From the NCBI RefSeq assembly GCF_900107435.1, contig NZ_FNPZ01000005.1, forward strand, positions 62,001 through 126,000: DNA of 64,000 bases. The letters run 5' to 3'. Source of the stretch: Herbiconiux ginsengi. Lineage in GTDB: Bacteria; Actinomycetota; Actinomycetes; Actinomycetales; Microbacteriaceae. A program made the translations under genes and the position numbers. The notes beneath the pieces are model-generated. The model searched no databases and was not told the origin of the DNA. It saw nothing but the letters and a program-made list of their open reading frames with translations. The first letter of the stretch is position 1. Each line of letters opens with the position of its first letter. Of the stretch, positions 8,607 to 17,314 are shown in pieces.

Positions 8607-9676
8607 CGGGCACTCACTCTCGGGTTCAGCCAGCTGTAGGCAAGGTCGATGGCAACGTTGATGAGCACGACGAAGACCGTGAACACCAGCACGATTCCTT
8701 GGATCACGGGTAGATCGTGCCGTCGGGAAGCTTCGACGGCCAAGCCACCGAGTCCCGGCAGTCCGAAGACGGATTCGACGAGGACTGTGCCACCAAGAAG
8801 CCCGATCGCCTGGAGGCCGAGAACTGTCGAGATGCGAAGCCCCGCATTCTTCAACGAGTGCCGCAGGACGAGGGAGACCTCGCCGACTCCATTGGCCCGC
8901 GCCATTCGGATGTGCTCGCTGCCGAGCACATCCAGCATCGCCTCGCGCGTCTGCTTAGAGATTGCGGCAACAGCGTGCGTCGCCAGAGCCGTAACAGGAA
9001 GCACTAGACACAGAAGCCAGGCCATAGGGTCCTCCGCGAACGGCACATACCCCGACGCAGGTAGCCAGCGGAACCGTACGGCGAACAACCCGATCAGCAG
9101 CGCACCCACCCACACGGTGGGCAACGCAAATCCGACAAGCGCAAGCGAATCGACAAGCTTGCCGCTCCACCCGCCACGAGCCGCACTGTATACACCGACG
9201 ATCATTCCGATTATCAACGAGAGGAGGAGCGAAGCGACAACCAGGGAGATGGTGACCGGCATCCTCGCAGCAATCGCCTCGGACACGCTTCCCCCCGTGT
9301 AGATCGATGTGCCGAGGTTCCCCTGCAGCGCGTTCAGCAGCCAGGAGATGTACTGCTCCCACACGGGTCTGTCGAGACCGAGTTGGCTACGGAGCGCGAG
9401 ATACGCTTCCTCACTGGCATCGATCCCGAGCATCTCGCGCGCTGGGTCACCGGGAGTGAGGGAGACCAGCACGAAGCTGAACGCCGTGACGACCAGGATG
9501 AGCGGGATCGCCCACAGCAGCCGTCTGATCAGCACCGCCACTACACCGGGCAGACGCGGCTTTCGTGGGGAACGCTGTAGGGCACTCCCCTGCGGCGCGG
9601 CGGTCTTCTCGCCAACAGACGTAGTTTCGATCACTCCTGCTCCTTTGCGGGGTGGTGATGTCGTTGAGGCGGCCAT
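8603..9676 (-). CDS. ABC transporter permease (DppB-like)
   Basis: A 357-aa permease of the peptide-type ABC importer. After a polar N-terminal extension of about 45 residues comes a first membrane segment (LLWAIPLILVVTAFSFVLV), then the family motif TPGDPAREMLG and five further hydrophobic segments. The EAA-type loop is seen as RANGVGEVSLVLRHSLKNA. It is the first gene of the importer operon and couples to the next gene by an ATGA overlap. The start could be a later codon (for example near the VIETTS sequence), because the first residues are low-complexity. Confidence 0.9.
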   Translation of the reverse strand: MAASTTSPPRKGAGVIETTSVGEKTAAPQGSALQRSPRKPRLPGVVAVLIRRLLWAIPLILVVTAFSFVLVSLTPGDPAREMLGIDASEEAYLALRSQLGLDRPVWEQYISWLLNALQGNLGTSIYTGGSVSEAIAARMPVTISLVVASLLLSLIIGMIVGVYSAARGGWSGKLVDSLALVGFALPTVWVGALLIGLFAVRFRWLPASGYVPFAEDPMAWLLCLVLPVTALATHAVAAISKQTREAMLDVLGSEHIRMARANGVGEVSLVLRHSLKNAGLRISTVLGLQAIGLLGGTVLVESVFGLPGLGGLAVEASRRHDLPVIQGIVLVFTVFVVLINVAIDLAYSWLNPRVSAR

Positions 9677-9945
9677 CTCGCCTCGAAGCCTTCGCCGACA
9701 CGATCGGAATGATGTCGACGTACTGTTTTAAGAGACTTTCGATAGTCAGTTCTTGAAGTCCCTCACGCTATTGACGCAAGGTTGGTGACCTAATGATTGC
9801 CTTCGCAACCCTAATTCCGTTGACTCAGTGGACTGCACCGATGCTAACCTCTGAGCGGGACCGGGTCAATAATCGGATTTGATTCTGGTTTTCCACTTGC
9901 AGACAACTTGGCGTCGGCTATCGCCGCCCACTCAAAGGAGAGCAC

Positions 9946-10461
9946 GTGAGCATCGAGAGTATTGACCTGAGCGGTTTCGAGGGCCTCTGGGTCATGGACC
10001 TGGGACATTCGAGGATCCGCGACGAGAATACGGGGGGCTGGAAAGCGGAAGACCTGGAAGGTCAGACAATCGAGATGCTCCACCACGGCGACGTTCAGGA
10101 GTACAGGATCCGAGTGGATATCGCTCCGGACCTCACCACCTACATGGGGTACACGTGTACGTTCGGCGACCCGGAGTGGGTGCCCTATTCCGTCGTCGAG
10201 ATCGCCGGAGATCCGAATCATCCTCGACTCAAGCCGAACAAGGTCCTGAAAGGTGGAACCCGACTGGGCGAGCCCATCGCGTGGGTGAAGCAGGTCTACG
10301 TCGACCCGCGAACCCACTACCGCATCACCAAAAACCCTGATGGAACGGCTCAGTACGCGATGCTTCGCAGACTGTCTGAAGACGGCACGACGCTCGTGTC
10401 AACCGTACTCAGTGCTGATGGAACCTCCGACGTCGCGAAGCACTTCGTCCGCGCGACTTGA
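9946..10461 (+). CDS. Hypothetical protein, possibly a lipocalin-like small-molecule binder
   Basis: A 171-aa soluble protein that I do not recognise with certainty. It has no signal peptide or membrane segment. It begins MSIESIDLSGFEGLWVMDLG and alternates short beta-prone segments, a pattern reminiscent of calycin/lipocalin-like folds where a GxW lies near the start (GLW here). A good ribosome-binding sequence (AAAGGAGA) precedes the ATG. It is divergent from the ABC importer and 84 bp upstream of a TetR gene in the same direction. A ligand-binding or accessory catabolic role is inference. Confidence 0.55.
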   Translation: MSIESIDLSGFEGLWVMDLGHSRIRDENTGGWKAEDLEGQTIEMLHHGDVQEYRIRVDIAPDLTTYMGYTCTFGDPEWVPYSVVEIAGDPNHPRLKPNKVLKGGTRLGEPIAWVKQVYVDPRTHYRITKNPDGTAQYAMLRRLSEDGTTLVSTVLSADGTSDVAKHFVRAT

Positions 10462-10545
10462 GTGCCATACGCACGCGTCCAACATTCCGGCGTCAGTGCC
10501 GTCAGCAGGGACACTTTAGACGCGCCGGCGGAATAAACTCTCGGT

Positions 10546-11139
10546 ATGGCGACGCGAAACTACTCGAAGGGGGCAGCAAAGCGGGAGGAGATCCTCGACG
10601 TCGCTTTCGAGACGGTTGCGCATAGCGGATACAACGCCGCGACGATCCGCACGATCGCTGAGGCCGCCGGCCTAAGCAAAACGGGCGTCGGCCACCACTT
10701 CGGCAACAAGCATGAGCTGCTGACCGCGGTTCTCACCAGACGCGACGAGATCGGCACTGCGGCTGCGCGCGATGGTGGCGATCACTTCTTCGAGACGCTC
10801 CGGGTCATCCTCACGGAGCGAGCCAAGGACGTCGGTCTCATGGAGCTGTATGTCCGGCTCTCCGCGGAGGCCGTCGACCCGATGAATGGGGCACACGAAT
10901 TCTTCGTTGAGCGTTATCAGCGGATAGATGAATACGGCGTGGCGGAGATCAAACGACAGCAGCGCTCCGGCGCCATCGCGGCAGACATCGATCCGCACGT
11001 CCTCTCTCTGTTAATCGCGGCGATCGTAGACGGTCTGCAGCTCCGCATGCTCTACGACCCGAAGGTGACTCCTGCGCCGATCGCGGATGCGCTCCGGGAT
11101 CTGCTCGCGGCTCCCGCCCGGCCCACTTCGCAGGGCTAG
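10546..11139 (+). CDS. TetR-family transcriptional regulator
   Basis: A 197-aa regulator. The N-terminal HTH is clear: REEILDVAF, then IRTIAEAAGLSKTGVGHHF and the NK-helix HELLTAVL. The C-terminal domain resembles the common TetR_C group found in acyl or fatty-acid metabolism regulators, but the ligand is not readable. It lies between the unknown 171-aa gene and the convergent aldehyde dehydrogenase gene. It is a candidate reader of the palindrome at 12654-12672 upstream of the aldehyde dehydrogenase, which is inference from proximity. Confidence 0.85.
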   Translation: MATRNYSKGAAKREEILDVAFETVAHSGYNAATIRTIAEAAGLSKTGVGHHFGNKHELLTAVLTRRDEIGTAAARDGGDHFFETLRVILTERAKDVGLMELYVRLSAEAVDPMNGAHEFFVERYQRIDEYGVAEIKRQQRSGAIAADIDPHVLSLLIAAIVDGLQLRMLYDPKVTPAPIADALRDLLAAPARPTSQG

Positions 11140-11192
11140 TCGACCCGGCTGGCCCCTTGCCCGGACTCCGCCGCTACCGTGCCCGCACGCCT

Positions 11193-12599
11193 TTAGGCAC
11201 CGCGAAGCTGCTTCTCCTTCTTCGAGGTGAAAGGCGGATGAGTGAATTTCACCAGATTCGGCAACCAGGTCACTTTCTTGACGACGGAACGCTCGTGGCT
11301 GAACGTGCGCACGCTCTGCTCGCCATGATACGAACCCATGCCGCTCGCTCCCACCCCGCCAAACGGCAGTGCCGCAATCCCGTTCTGAATGAGCGAGGCA
11401 TTGATGGCCACCGACCCTGACGAGGTCCTCGTCAAGAAAGAGTCGATGGGCATCTGGTCGGTGGAGAAGAGGTACATCGAGAGCGGCTTGTCGCCCCGAT
11501 TGACAACCGCGATTGCCTCATCCACCTCGTCCACGGTAATGATCGGCAGGATTGGCCCGAAAATTTCTTCATGCATAGCCGGATCGGTCACACGGACGTC
11601 GCGGAGGACGGTCGGTGCGATGAAACGATCGTCGCGTGCGACCTGACCACCGATCGCGATGTCGGCTCCCTCGAGCAGGACCGTCAGCCGATCGTGGTGG
11701 CGGTCGTTAATGATGCGACCATAGTCAGGGCTTGAACGCGGGTCGGTGCCGTAGAAGGCCGTGATCTCCTTTTGCAGGGCCTCGATCAGCTTCGGCTGCA
11801 CCGCTGGTGTGGTCAGGACGTAGTCGGGCGCCACGCAGGTCTGGCCGGTGTTCAGGAATTTGCCCCAGGCGAGCCAGTTCGCAGCCGTAGCGATGTCGGC
11901 AGACGGATCGACCCAAGCGGGGGTTTTTCCACCGAGTTCGAGTGTGACAGGAGTGAAATGTTCGGCGGCGGCCTTCAGCACGATCCGACCTACCGTGCCG
12001 TTACCGGTATAAAAGATGTGGTCCCAAGCAAGTGACAGCAATTCGGTGGTCTCGGAGATGCCTCCTTCGACGACGGTAACGGCTCGGCCATCGAGGTACT
12101 TCGCCACCAGGCGCGCTATCAGGGCGCTCGTCCTCGGAGCGAGTTCACTTGGCTTCATCACGACTGCGTTTCCCGCGGCGATGGCGCCGACGACTGGCGA
12201 GAGGAGCAGGTTGACGGGGTAGTTCCATGGTGCGATTACGAGAACAGTGCCGAGCGGCTCGCGTTGGATGAAGCCTTGCGACATGACCGCTGGCGCAAAC
12301 GGGATCGAGCGTCGCCCCGTCCATTTTTTCAGATTCTTGAGTACGGTCTTGATCTCCGATCGCACCCCCTTGATCTCGGTGATGAAACTCTCGAGACGCG
12401 GCTTATGGAGATCTGCGTAAACCGCCTCCTCGATTTCGATGTGATTGTCTTCAAGCAAACGGTCCAGTGCTGAGAGTTGTTCACGCCGCCACGCGAAAGG
12501 GCGGGTGATGCCCCGTTCGAATCCACGTCTGATGTCTGCCACTCGGACAGGGATGTCAGTGATTTCCGGATTGACACTCGATTCCACGCTGATACTCAT
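11193..12599 (-). CDS. Aldehyde dehydrogenase, class-3-like
   Basis: A 468-aa NAD(P)-dependent aldehyde dehydrogenase of the short, class 3-like group (coniferyl/fatty aldehyde type). The general base is in TLELGGKTPAWVD and the nucleophilic cysteine is in NTGQTCVAPDYVL. The typical C-terminal PFGGVGASGMGSYHGEQ motif is present. It would oxidise an aldehyde to the acid, probably downstream of the oxygenases on this arm. It is divergent from the MpaB-like gene, with a palindromic operator candidate between them. Confidence 0.93.
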   Translation of the reverse strand: MSISVESSVNPEITDIPVRVADIRRGFERGITRPFAWRREQLSALDRLLEDNHIEIEEAVYADLHKPRLESFITEIKGVRSEIKTVLKNLKKWTGRRSIPFAPAVMSQGFIQREPLGTVLVIAPWNYPVNLLLSPVVGAIAAGNAVVMKPSELAPRTSALIARLVAKYLDGRAVTVVEGGISETTELLSLAWDHIFYTGNGTVGRIVLKAAAEHFTPVTLELGGKTPAWVDPSADIATAANWLAWGKFLNTGQTCVAPDYVLTTPAVQPKLIEALQKEITAFYGTDPRSSPDYGRIINDRHHDRLTVLLEGADIAIGGQVARDDRFIAPTVLRDVRVTDPAMHEEIFGPILPIITVDEVDEAIAVVNRGDKPLSMYLFSTDQMPIDSFLTRTSSGSVAINASLIQNGIAALPFGGVGASGMGSYHGEQSVRTFSHERSVVKKVTWLPNLVKFTHPPFTSKKEKQLRGA

Positions 12600-12653
12600 G
12601 TCGCAACTCCTTCGTTATGCCGGGATGACTTCCACTGTCGACGCCTCGAGAAT

Positions 12654-12672
12654 AACAGGACAACGTCCTGTT
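12654..12672. promoter_or_regulatory. Palindromic operator candidate
   Basis: A perfect inverted repeat AACAGGAC-AAC-GTCCTGTT (8-bp arms, 3-bp spacer) between the divergent aldehyde dehydrogenase (start 12599) and MpaB-like (start 12742) genes. Size and symmetry fit a TetR-family operator. The two TetR proteins of this arm are the obvious candidates. Confidence 0.6.
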
Positions 12673-12741
12673 TTGGCAACTACACTCGACTCAGCGCCGT
12701 GGCGAGCGGCACGCTTCTATCAATGAGGAAGAAGGATTGAG

Positions 12742-13662
12742 ATGACCCGAGCCGATCAGAAGGCCTGGCTAGGTAGCAGCGATCGCTACGCACGACTTCG
12801 CCGTATCCTCGCCCTGGATCCGGCGACCGATTACCACGAGATCACCGAACTGTTTTACTACGACTTCCAATCCGTGATGATGCCTCAGGCCGTTTCCGGC
12901 TTCCTGTTCACGTTCTCGGCACCTCGGATGTCGCGGATCCTGAAAGCGAGCAAGCAGGTCGAGCACCACACCGCAAAGCGAGTGGTCGATACCGCCTTGC
13001 TCACGGGTGCAGTTATGCAGCACGGTCTCGAGCCAGGCGACGGGCGCGAGGCGGCGAAGCGCGTCAACGCCATGCACAGGCAGTACGACATCCATCAGGA
13101 CGACTTCCTCGCCGTCGGTTGCGAGGTCCCGATCACGTCACTTCGTCTGGCCGAACGGTTCGGGTGGAGAACCGTCACAGAGACCGAGAAGGCCGCCGTT
13201 CTACTGCACTACAGCAAAGAAGCACGTGCCTTCGGCTCGCATAGACCACTCCCAGGCACGCTCGAGGAGGCCGAGTCGTTCTGGAACTCGTACCTCGACA
13301 CCGAGTTGGCCTTCGAAGCGCAGAACAAGGAGCTGACCGATGCCCTACTGCGCTTCGTCCCGACCCTGTTCCCCGCGGGTCTTGGAAGCGTCCTCACCCC
13401 CCTGATGCTCGCGCAGGTGGACCAGCGCATCCTCGCGGCCTGCGGTCTTCGGGAACCCTCTGGAACGAAGAAACGTCTATCCGCCACCATGATGCGTCAG
13501 CTCGGAAAAAGCGATCCAAAGCCGGATTCTGTAAAATCCGCGACCGACCCGATCGGAGACCTACAGAAGAAGCTCTACCCGAACGGATTCGACATCAAGG
13601 GTCTCGGCACCCATCTCAGCCAGCACGCGAAGGCACAGCCGTCGCCCTCTGCGCAGAAGTAG
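12742..13662 (+). CDS. MpaB/rubber oxygenase (Lcp)-family haem oxygenase
   Basis: A 306-aa protein with the features of the DUF2236 family, which includes the latex-clearing protein Lcp and fungal MpaB. Seen here are the region RVNAMHRQYDIHQDDFLAV, with conserved Arg/His positions of the catalytic domain, and flanking long alpha-helical segments. There is no signal peptide, so it is cytosolic, unlike secreted Lcp. An AAGGA ribosome-binding site precedes the ATG. Family members cleave or oxidise C=C bonds or terpenoid chains, which would produce aldehydes for the divergent aldehyde dehydrogenase. The specific substrate is unknown. Confidence 0.65.
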   Translation: MTRADQKAWLGSSDRYARLRRILALDPATDYHEITELFYYDFQSVMMPQAVSGFLFTFSAPRMSRILKASKQVEHHTAKRVVDTALLTGAVMQHGLEPGDGREAAKRVNAMHRQYDIHQDDFLAVGCEVPITSLRLAERFGWRTVTETEKAAVLLHYSKEARAFGSHRPLPGTLEEAESFWNSYLDTELAFEAQNKELTDALLRFVPTLFPAGLGSVLTPLMLAQVDQRILAACGLREPSGTKKRLSATMMRQLGKSDPKPDSVKSATDPIGDLQKKLYPNGFDIKGLGTHLSQHAKAQPSPSAQK

Positions 13663-13710
13663 CTGCTGCCGGAATAACTCGAGGAGATCGAAGCTGCAGC
13701 AGACGGCATC

Positions 13711-13730
13711 GGGTTGCAAATTTGCAACCC
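13711..13730. repeat. Perfect 20-bp palindrome at the boundary of the mobilisation module
   Basis: GGGTTGCAAATTTGCAACCC is perfectly self-complementary without a loop. It lies between the 3' ends of the MpaB-like gene and the mobilisation operon. It could be a factor-independent terminator acting in both directions, or a protein-binding or recombination site. There is no T-tract. Confidence 0.7.
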
Positions 13731-13747
13731 TCCGTTCACCAGGGATG

Positions 13748-14611
13748 CTATCGGCTAAGTCCACCCCGTTCGCGCTGCATGCGCGAACCATTGGACACCG
13801 TGCGCGCCCGAGTCTGCTTGCCAGGGGCGCTGTCTACGGCAGCAGTCGCAGGCAGGGCGTTGTCGCGGTCGCTGATGATTCTCACGCGAATTAGCTCCGG
13901 GTCGAGCCCGGACTCCTCCAGCCGGGCTGCGGCGTGCCGCCGACTTTGGGCGCTGTCGTATGCGTGAGCGGAAGAATTCCGGTTGGTCGCTGCCGCAGTC
14001 GAGACCTGTTCGCGGGCGAGCCCCTGTGTCGGGGCGTCGACTTGCGCATCTCGCAGCTCGTGATCGCTCTGCTCGACGTCGAGCTCAACTTGTTCGGCTG
14101 CAGCAAGCAGCGCGATGCCCTCGGCATCGTCCTTCCTACTCTCACCGCGCTGTGCGGCCGCATCAGCGCGATCGCGTTCGGTGCGCTCAAGCAGTGCTCG
14201 AACACGGATTGAATCGGCGCCAAGTTCGGCAACATCGATGTCGTATCGGACCCGAAGTTCATCGCCCATCTGGTCTGCAGTTCGGGCGATGCCCGGGTCG
14301 ACTGGTCGCCACGCTTCGGCAGTTTCGTATGCGGCGGATATCTCTCCCACGCTCGTATGGTTCCACCATTCGGCCTGCTGGACTAGGGTCAAGCTCGCGG
14401 CAGCCGCGGAGCGTTCGGCATCAAAGCGAGCTTGCAATTCCAGCGTCTGTTGCTCGGTGTGGGACTGAGTCACGCGCGCAAGCTCTTCGCGGAGTCGGGC
14501 GAACCGCTGCGCGAGCTGCAATGCGACGGCGAGTGCCGTGCGGAGTTGGCCGTCAAGCGCTTCGCCCATACCGTCACTATCCTCAGCCATTGTCGTTGCC
14601 TCCCTGGTCAT
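13748..14611 (-). CDS. Coiled-coil mobilisation-operon protein of unknown function
   Basis: A 287-aa, highly charged, mostly helical protein with long Ala/Glu/Arg/Gln stretches predicted to form coiled coils, and no membrane segment. It is the last gene of the mobC-relaxase operon. The start at 14611 (MTREATTMAEDSDG) is chosen because its ATG overlaps the relaxase stop by ATGA. A much longer open frame upstream only shadows the relaxase gene. Proteins in this position on actinobacterial mobilisable elements are usually annotated as hypothetical or as mobilisation accessory proteins. I do not recognise a domain. Confidence 0.7.
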   Translation of the reverse strand: MTREATTMAEDSDGMGEALDGQLRTALAVALQLAQRFARLREELARVTQSHTEQQTLELQARFDAERSAAAASLTLVQQAEWWNHTSVGEISAAYETAEAWRPVDPGIARTADQMGDELRVRYDIDVAELGADSIRVRALLERTERDRADAAAQRGESRKDDAEGIALLAAAEQVELDVEQSDHELRDAQVDAPTQGLAREQVSTAAATNRNSSAHAYDSAQSRRHAAARLEESGLDPELIRVRIISDRDNALPATAAVDSAPGKQTRARTVSNGSRMQRERGGLSR

Positions 14612-16269
14612 CTCTCGTGGCCGTCGCGCTCGATGGGCGTGGCGGTGGTTCTGGGTCTCTGCTGCTCGATCGGGTTCGGCAGCGGGCTCCCGGCGCCGGG
14701 GATGACCTGGCCGCGTCGCGCGACCTCTACGACGCGTGCGAGCTCGGGGTCGATGCCTTCGGCGGGGCCCGGCATAACCGCACCCTGGGCTGCTGCGTCG
14801 GTCTTCGGGATCGCGGGGAGGCGATCGCGCACGGTGGTGTACTGCTCGCGCAGGGTGCGGTCCAGGTGCGCGGCACGTTGGGTGTCTCCGACCGCCTCGT
14901 GCATCTCCATCACAGCCTTGACGGTCGCGGCGAGCTGGCGCAGCATGAGCGCTTCGACCATCGAGCCCTTGCCCTGGTCGTCGGCCTGGAGAAGCATCAT
15001 GGTGGCGCCGGCGACGGAGACGTGGCCAGCAGGGCGGGGCTTGGATTGGTGGGCGCGGATCTGCGCTGTTCTGGACAGATCGCGGGCGGTCTGAGCGAGC
15101 GGTCCGGGTGTCACCTCGACGCGCTGCGACCACGCGGCGAACGCGCCGGCCGTGTCGCGCGCGAGGTGCGCCCAGCTGGCCCGATCGTCGATCGGCACGT
15201 CACGCATCTGCGCGCGGAGCTCCGCGATCTCGGCCGTGTAGTGCTTCCACAGCTGCGGGTCGGGCGTTGACTCTTCCCGGCCGGGCGTCACGGGCCGGTA
15301 CTGCCACGGGTTCTTTGCAGTGGCCTTCCACTCGTCGACGGCGCCCTGTGCGGAGTGCACACTGTCTGGCCATCCCTCACGCATGCGCGGAAGGGTTAGG
15401 TCGCGAGCGAGGCGGCCGCCGCCGTACCAGACGACCTGCTTGTCGGGCTCGGGCCGCAGCGCCACGGAATAGCCGGCCACCACGTCGTCGCGGCCGGCCG
15501 CGAACCGCGGGCGGATGAGCACTCCGCCGCGGCGCAGGCGCCGCACGAACTCTGCCTCGTCGAGTGATGACGTGGCCGCGGCGCGTACGGTGCGCTCGAG
15601 GCGGTGCACTCCGACCTCGGCGCCGGCGCGCGTTGCCCTTGCACGCTCGGCCGGCTTCACGCCACGCTCTCCGATGCCGCGCTCCCGCGACTCCAGCTGC
15701 TCAAGGCCGTGCTCCTTCTCGAGGTCGCGGCAGATGTTTTGCGCCCGCTGGTAGTCGTTGTGAGTGTTCGCCTTGGTGCCGTCCTCGCGCACAAGCGAGA
15801 CGGCTACGTGGATGTGATCGTTGCCGCTCGTCGACAGGCCGTGACGGACGGCGACCCACCGGCACGGTGCCCTGCTGCCGCCCTCGGTGGTGAAACCCAT
15901 GCGGTCGACGAACTGCTGCGCGATCGCCCCCCACCTCTCATCCGAAAGCTGCCCCTCCTCGGCGCGGAGCGAAAGCGAGCAGTGCCACACGTCAGCCGGC
16001 ACAGTGATGCTGGTCACCTCGCCCGTCTCCGGATCTGCAATCCGCTCCTGGCGGGTGACGTCCACGCCGAGCCGCACGCGCGGTTCGTCGAGATCCTTCG
16101 CGATCGCCAGAGCGCTGTCGCGGTCGAGTACTCCGTAGCCATGCATCGTGACGATCGCGGAATCCCCGGCGACGAGGTGCTGCTCTTCGTGCTCGTTCGA
16201 TCGGCCCTGGCCGACCAGGTAGACCATCAATCCACCCATCCGATCGCCGCGGCTGATGTTGGGCATCAT
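14608..16269 (-). CDS. Relaxase / mobilisation nuclease
   Basis: A 553-aa DNA relaxase expected to nick oriT and pilot the transferred strand. The N-terminus MMPNISRGDRMGGLMVYL is the characteristic opening of actinobacterial relaxases of the relaxase/mobilisation-nuclease family. The metal-binding histidine motif is seen as NDHIHVAVSLV (His152 and His154), with His96 in VWHCSLSL. The C-terminal half is charged and helical without a helicase domain. It overlaps mobC upstream and the coiled-coil gene downstream by start-stop overlaps, so the three are one operon. The oriT-like hairpins lie just upstream of mobC. The likely partner is the VirD4-like coupling protein at 47.9 kb. Confidence 0.9.
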   Translation of the reverse strand: MMPNISRGDRMGGLMVYLVGQGRSNEHEEQHLVAGDSAIVTMHGYGVLDRDSALAIAKDLDEPRVRLGVDVTRQERIADPETGEVTSITVPADVWHCSLSLRAEEGQLSDERWGAIAQQFVDRMGFTTEGGSRAPCRWVAVRHGLSTSGNDHIHVAVSLVREDGTKANTHNDYQRAQNICRDLEKEHGLEQLESRERGIGERGVKPAERARATRAGAEVGVHRLERTVRAAATSSLDEAEFVRRLRRGGVLIRPRFAAGRDDVVAGYSVALRPEPDKQVVWYGGGRLARDLTLPRMREGWPDSVHSAQGAVDEWKATAKNPWQYRPVTPGREESTPDPQLWKHYTAEIAELRAQMRDVPIDDRASWAHLARDTAGAFAAWSQRVEVTPGPLAQTARDLSRTAQIRAHQSKPRPAGHVSVAGATMMLLQADDQGKGSMVEALMLRQLAATVKAVMEMHEAVGDTQRAAHLDRTLREQYTTVRDRLPAIPKTDAAAQGAVMPGPAEGIDPELARVVEVARRGQVIPGAGSPLPNPIEQQRPRTTATPIERDGHER

Positions 16270-16658
16270 GTGTCGGCCAGCGTCTCGATCGCGGCCGACA
16301 GGCGAGGGACGAAAGCACGGTACTCCGTGATGATCGACTCGGCCTCAGCGGGGAACGAACCCTCCGTGTTCGCGAACCGGGCAAGCTGATTCGCGTTGTT
16401 CGCAATGCTCGCGAGCAACCGGCGCACCTCAAACATCTCCACGATCGCGGCCTTGCGATCGGTATCCGTCTCGACGTCCGCCACCATCGCCGATTCGAAC
16501 AGAAGCCGCGGCACGGTGACCTCGCGAACGGCCGCCCGGGCCTCCAGCTGCACCTGCTCTTCGGGGGTGACATAGACGCTGTAGAACTTCTGGCGAGCAC
16601 CGGTAACGTTCTTGCGCCGGCTGCGGCCGAAGAGGCGCCCTTTGTCTGGTTCAGCCAT
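16266..16658 (-). CDS. mobC: MobC-like relaxosome accessory protein
   Basis: A 130-aa protein that would bind oriT and help the relaxase open the nick region. The C-terminal half holds the MobC family pattern, seen as LLASIANNANQLARFANTEG. The N-terminal half (QKFYSVYVTPEEQVQLEARA) resembles a ribbon-helix-helix DNA-binding segment. The start at 16658 (MAEPDKGR) is preferred, because the longer frame upstream runs into the intergenic oriT-like stretch. Its stop overlaps the relaxase start. Confidence 0.85.
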   Translation of the reverse strand: MAEPDKGRLFGRSRRKNVTGARQKFYSVYVTPEEQVQLEARAAVREVTVPRLLFESAMVADVETDTDRKAAIVEMFEVRRLLASIANNANQLARFANTEGSFPAEAESIITEYRAFVPRLSAAIETLADT

Positions 16659-16754
16659 CGTTCCACCGCCCTTCCTGGCCCAGCGCAGCGACCCCGCATC
16701 CCGGGGACCACACGTCCAGTATGCACACGAGAACGCCGCCGCGTCGAGAGGAAC

Positions 16755-16881
16755 GAGCAAGTTACCCTGGGTAACTTCATAGCTTGCTCCGTTTGAAACT
16801 CCGCCCTGACGGCCCGTTCGAGCTGGTGGGCCTGCACCTGTAAGGTGCGCTTCGCTCTGTCGCGAACGACGTGCGCGACAG
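16755..16881. other. oriT: oriT candidate: cluster of inverted repeats with a nic-like core
   Basis: Upstream of mobC lie four nested or adjacent inverted repeats. GAGCAAG/CTTGCTC (16755-16761, 16783-16789) encloses GTTACCC-T-GGGTAAC (16761-16775). Then come GCACCT-GTA-AGGTGC (16834-16848) and CTGTCGCG-N9-CGCGACAG (16857-16881). The sequence TAAGGTGCGC at 16841-16850 resembles the TAAGTGCGCC nic core of RSF1010/pIP501-type origins, which is established knowledge. Position beside relaxase and MobC genes, hairpins and nic-like core together support oriT. If nicked as in RSF1010, the plus strand would be transferred with the DNA to the right entering first. Confidence 0.6.
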
Positions 16882-16894
16882 TTAGTGTCGGAGG

Positions 16895-17191
16895 ATGAGT
16901 GATGCTTTGGTGAGTTCTCAGGAGGCGGCCGATAAGGCCCGTGCGCTGGTCGAGGCTGAGGTGAATGCGAAGGTTGAGGTCGTCCGTGTCCTCGCGGACG
17001 CAGCGAATGCCGCGGACGCTGCCGAGCTGCGGGCCAAGGAAGCGGCGGCGGCGCACGAGTCAGCGTGGACGGCCGCGCTGAAGGCCGGTTGGTCGGAGAA
17101 AGAGCTCCGCGCGACGGGTGTCCGTGCACCGGGTCAGGTTGGTCGCCGAGCTCGTCCGCGCGCGTCAGCGGCCACCACGTCCGAGGGGTGA
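16895..17191 (+). CDS. Small Ala/Glu-rich hypothetical protein
   Basis: A 98-aa protein divergent from mobC. It is mostly one long amphipathic helix rich in Ala, Glu, Lys and Val, with a basic tail (GRRARPRASAATTSEG). A GGAGG sequence touches the ATG directly, which is closer than ideal, so the start is uncertain. Short helical proteins of this composition at the oriT edge of actinobacterial elements are common but uncharacterised. No function is assigned. Confidence 0.5.
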   Translation: MSDALVSSQEAADKARALVEAEVNAKVEVVRVLADAANAADAAELRAKEAAAAHESAWTAALKAGWSEKELRATGVRAPGQVGRRARPRASAATTSEG

Positions 17192-17314
17192 GCCTGCGGC
17201 TCTCCGTTCTTCCACAAAGCCCCGTCGAGCTGCGCTCTCGGCGGGGCTTGACGTACTGCAACACGTTGCCTTTTGCACCAGGTGAGCGTACGCGTCGGCT
17301 GCGCTCCGGCAAGG

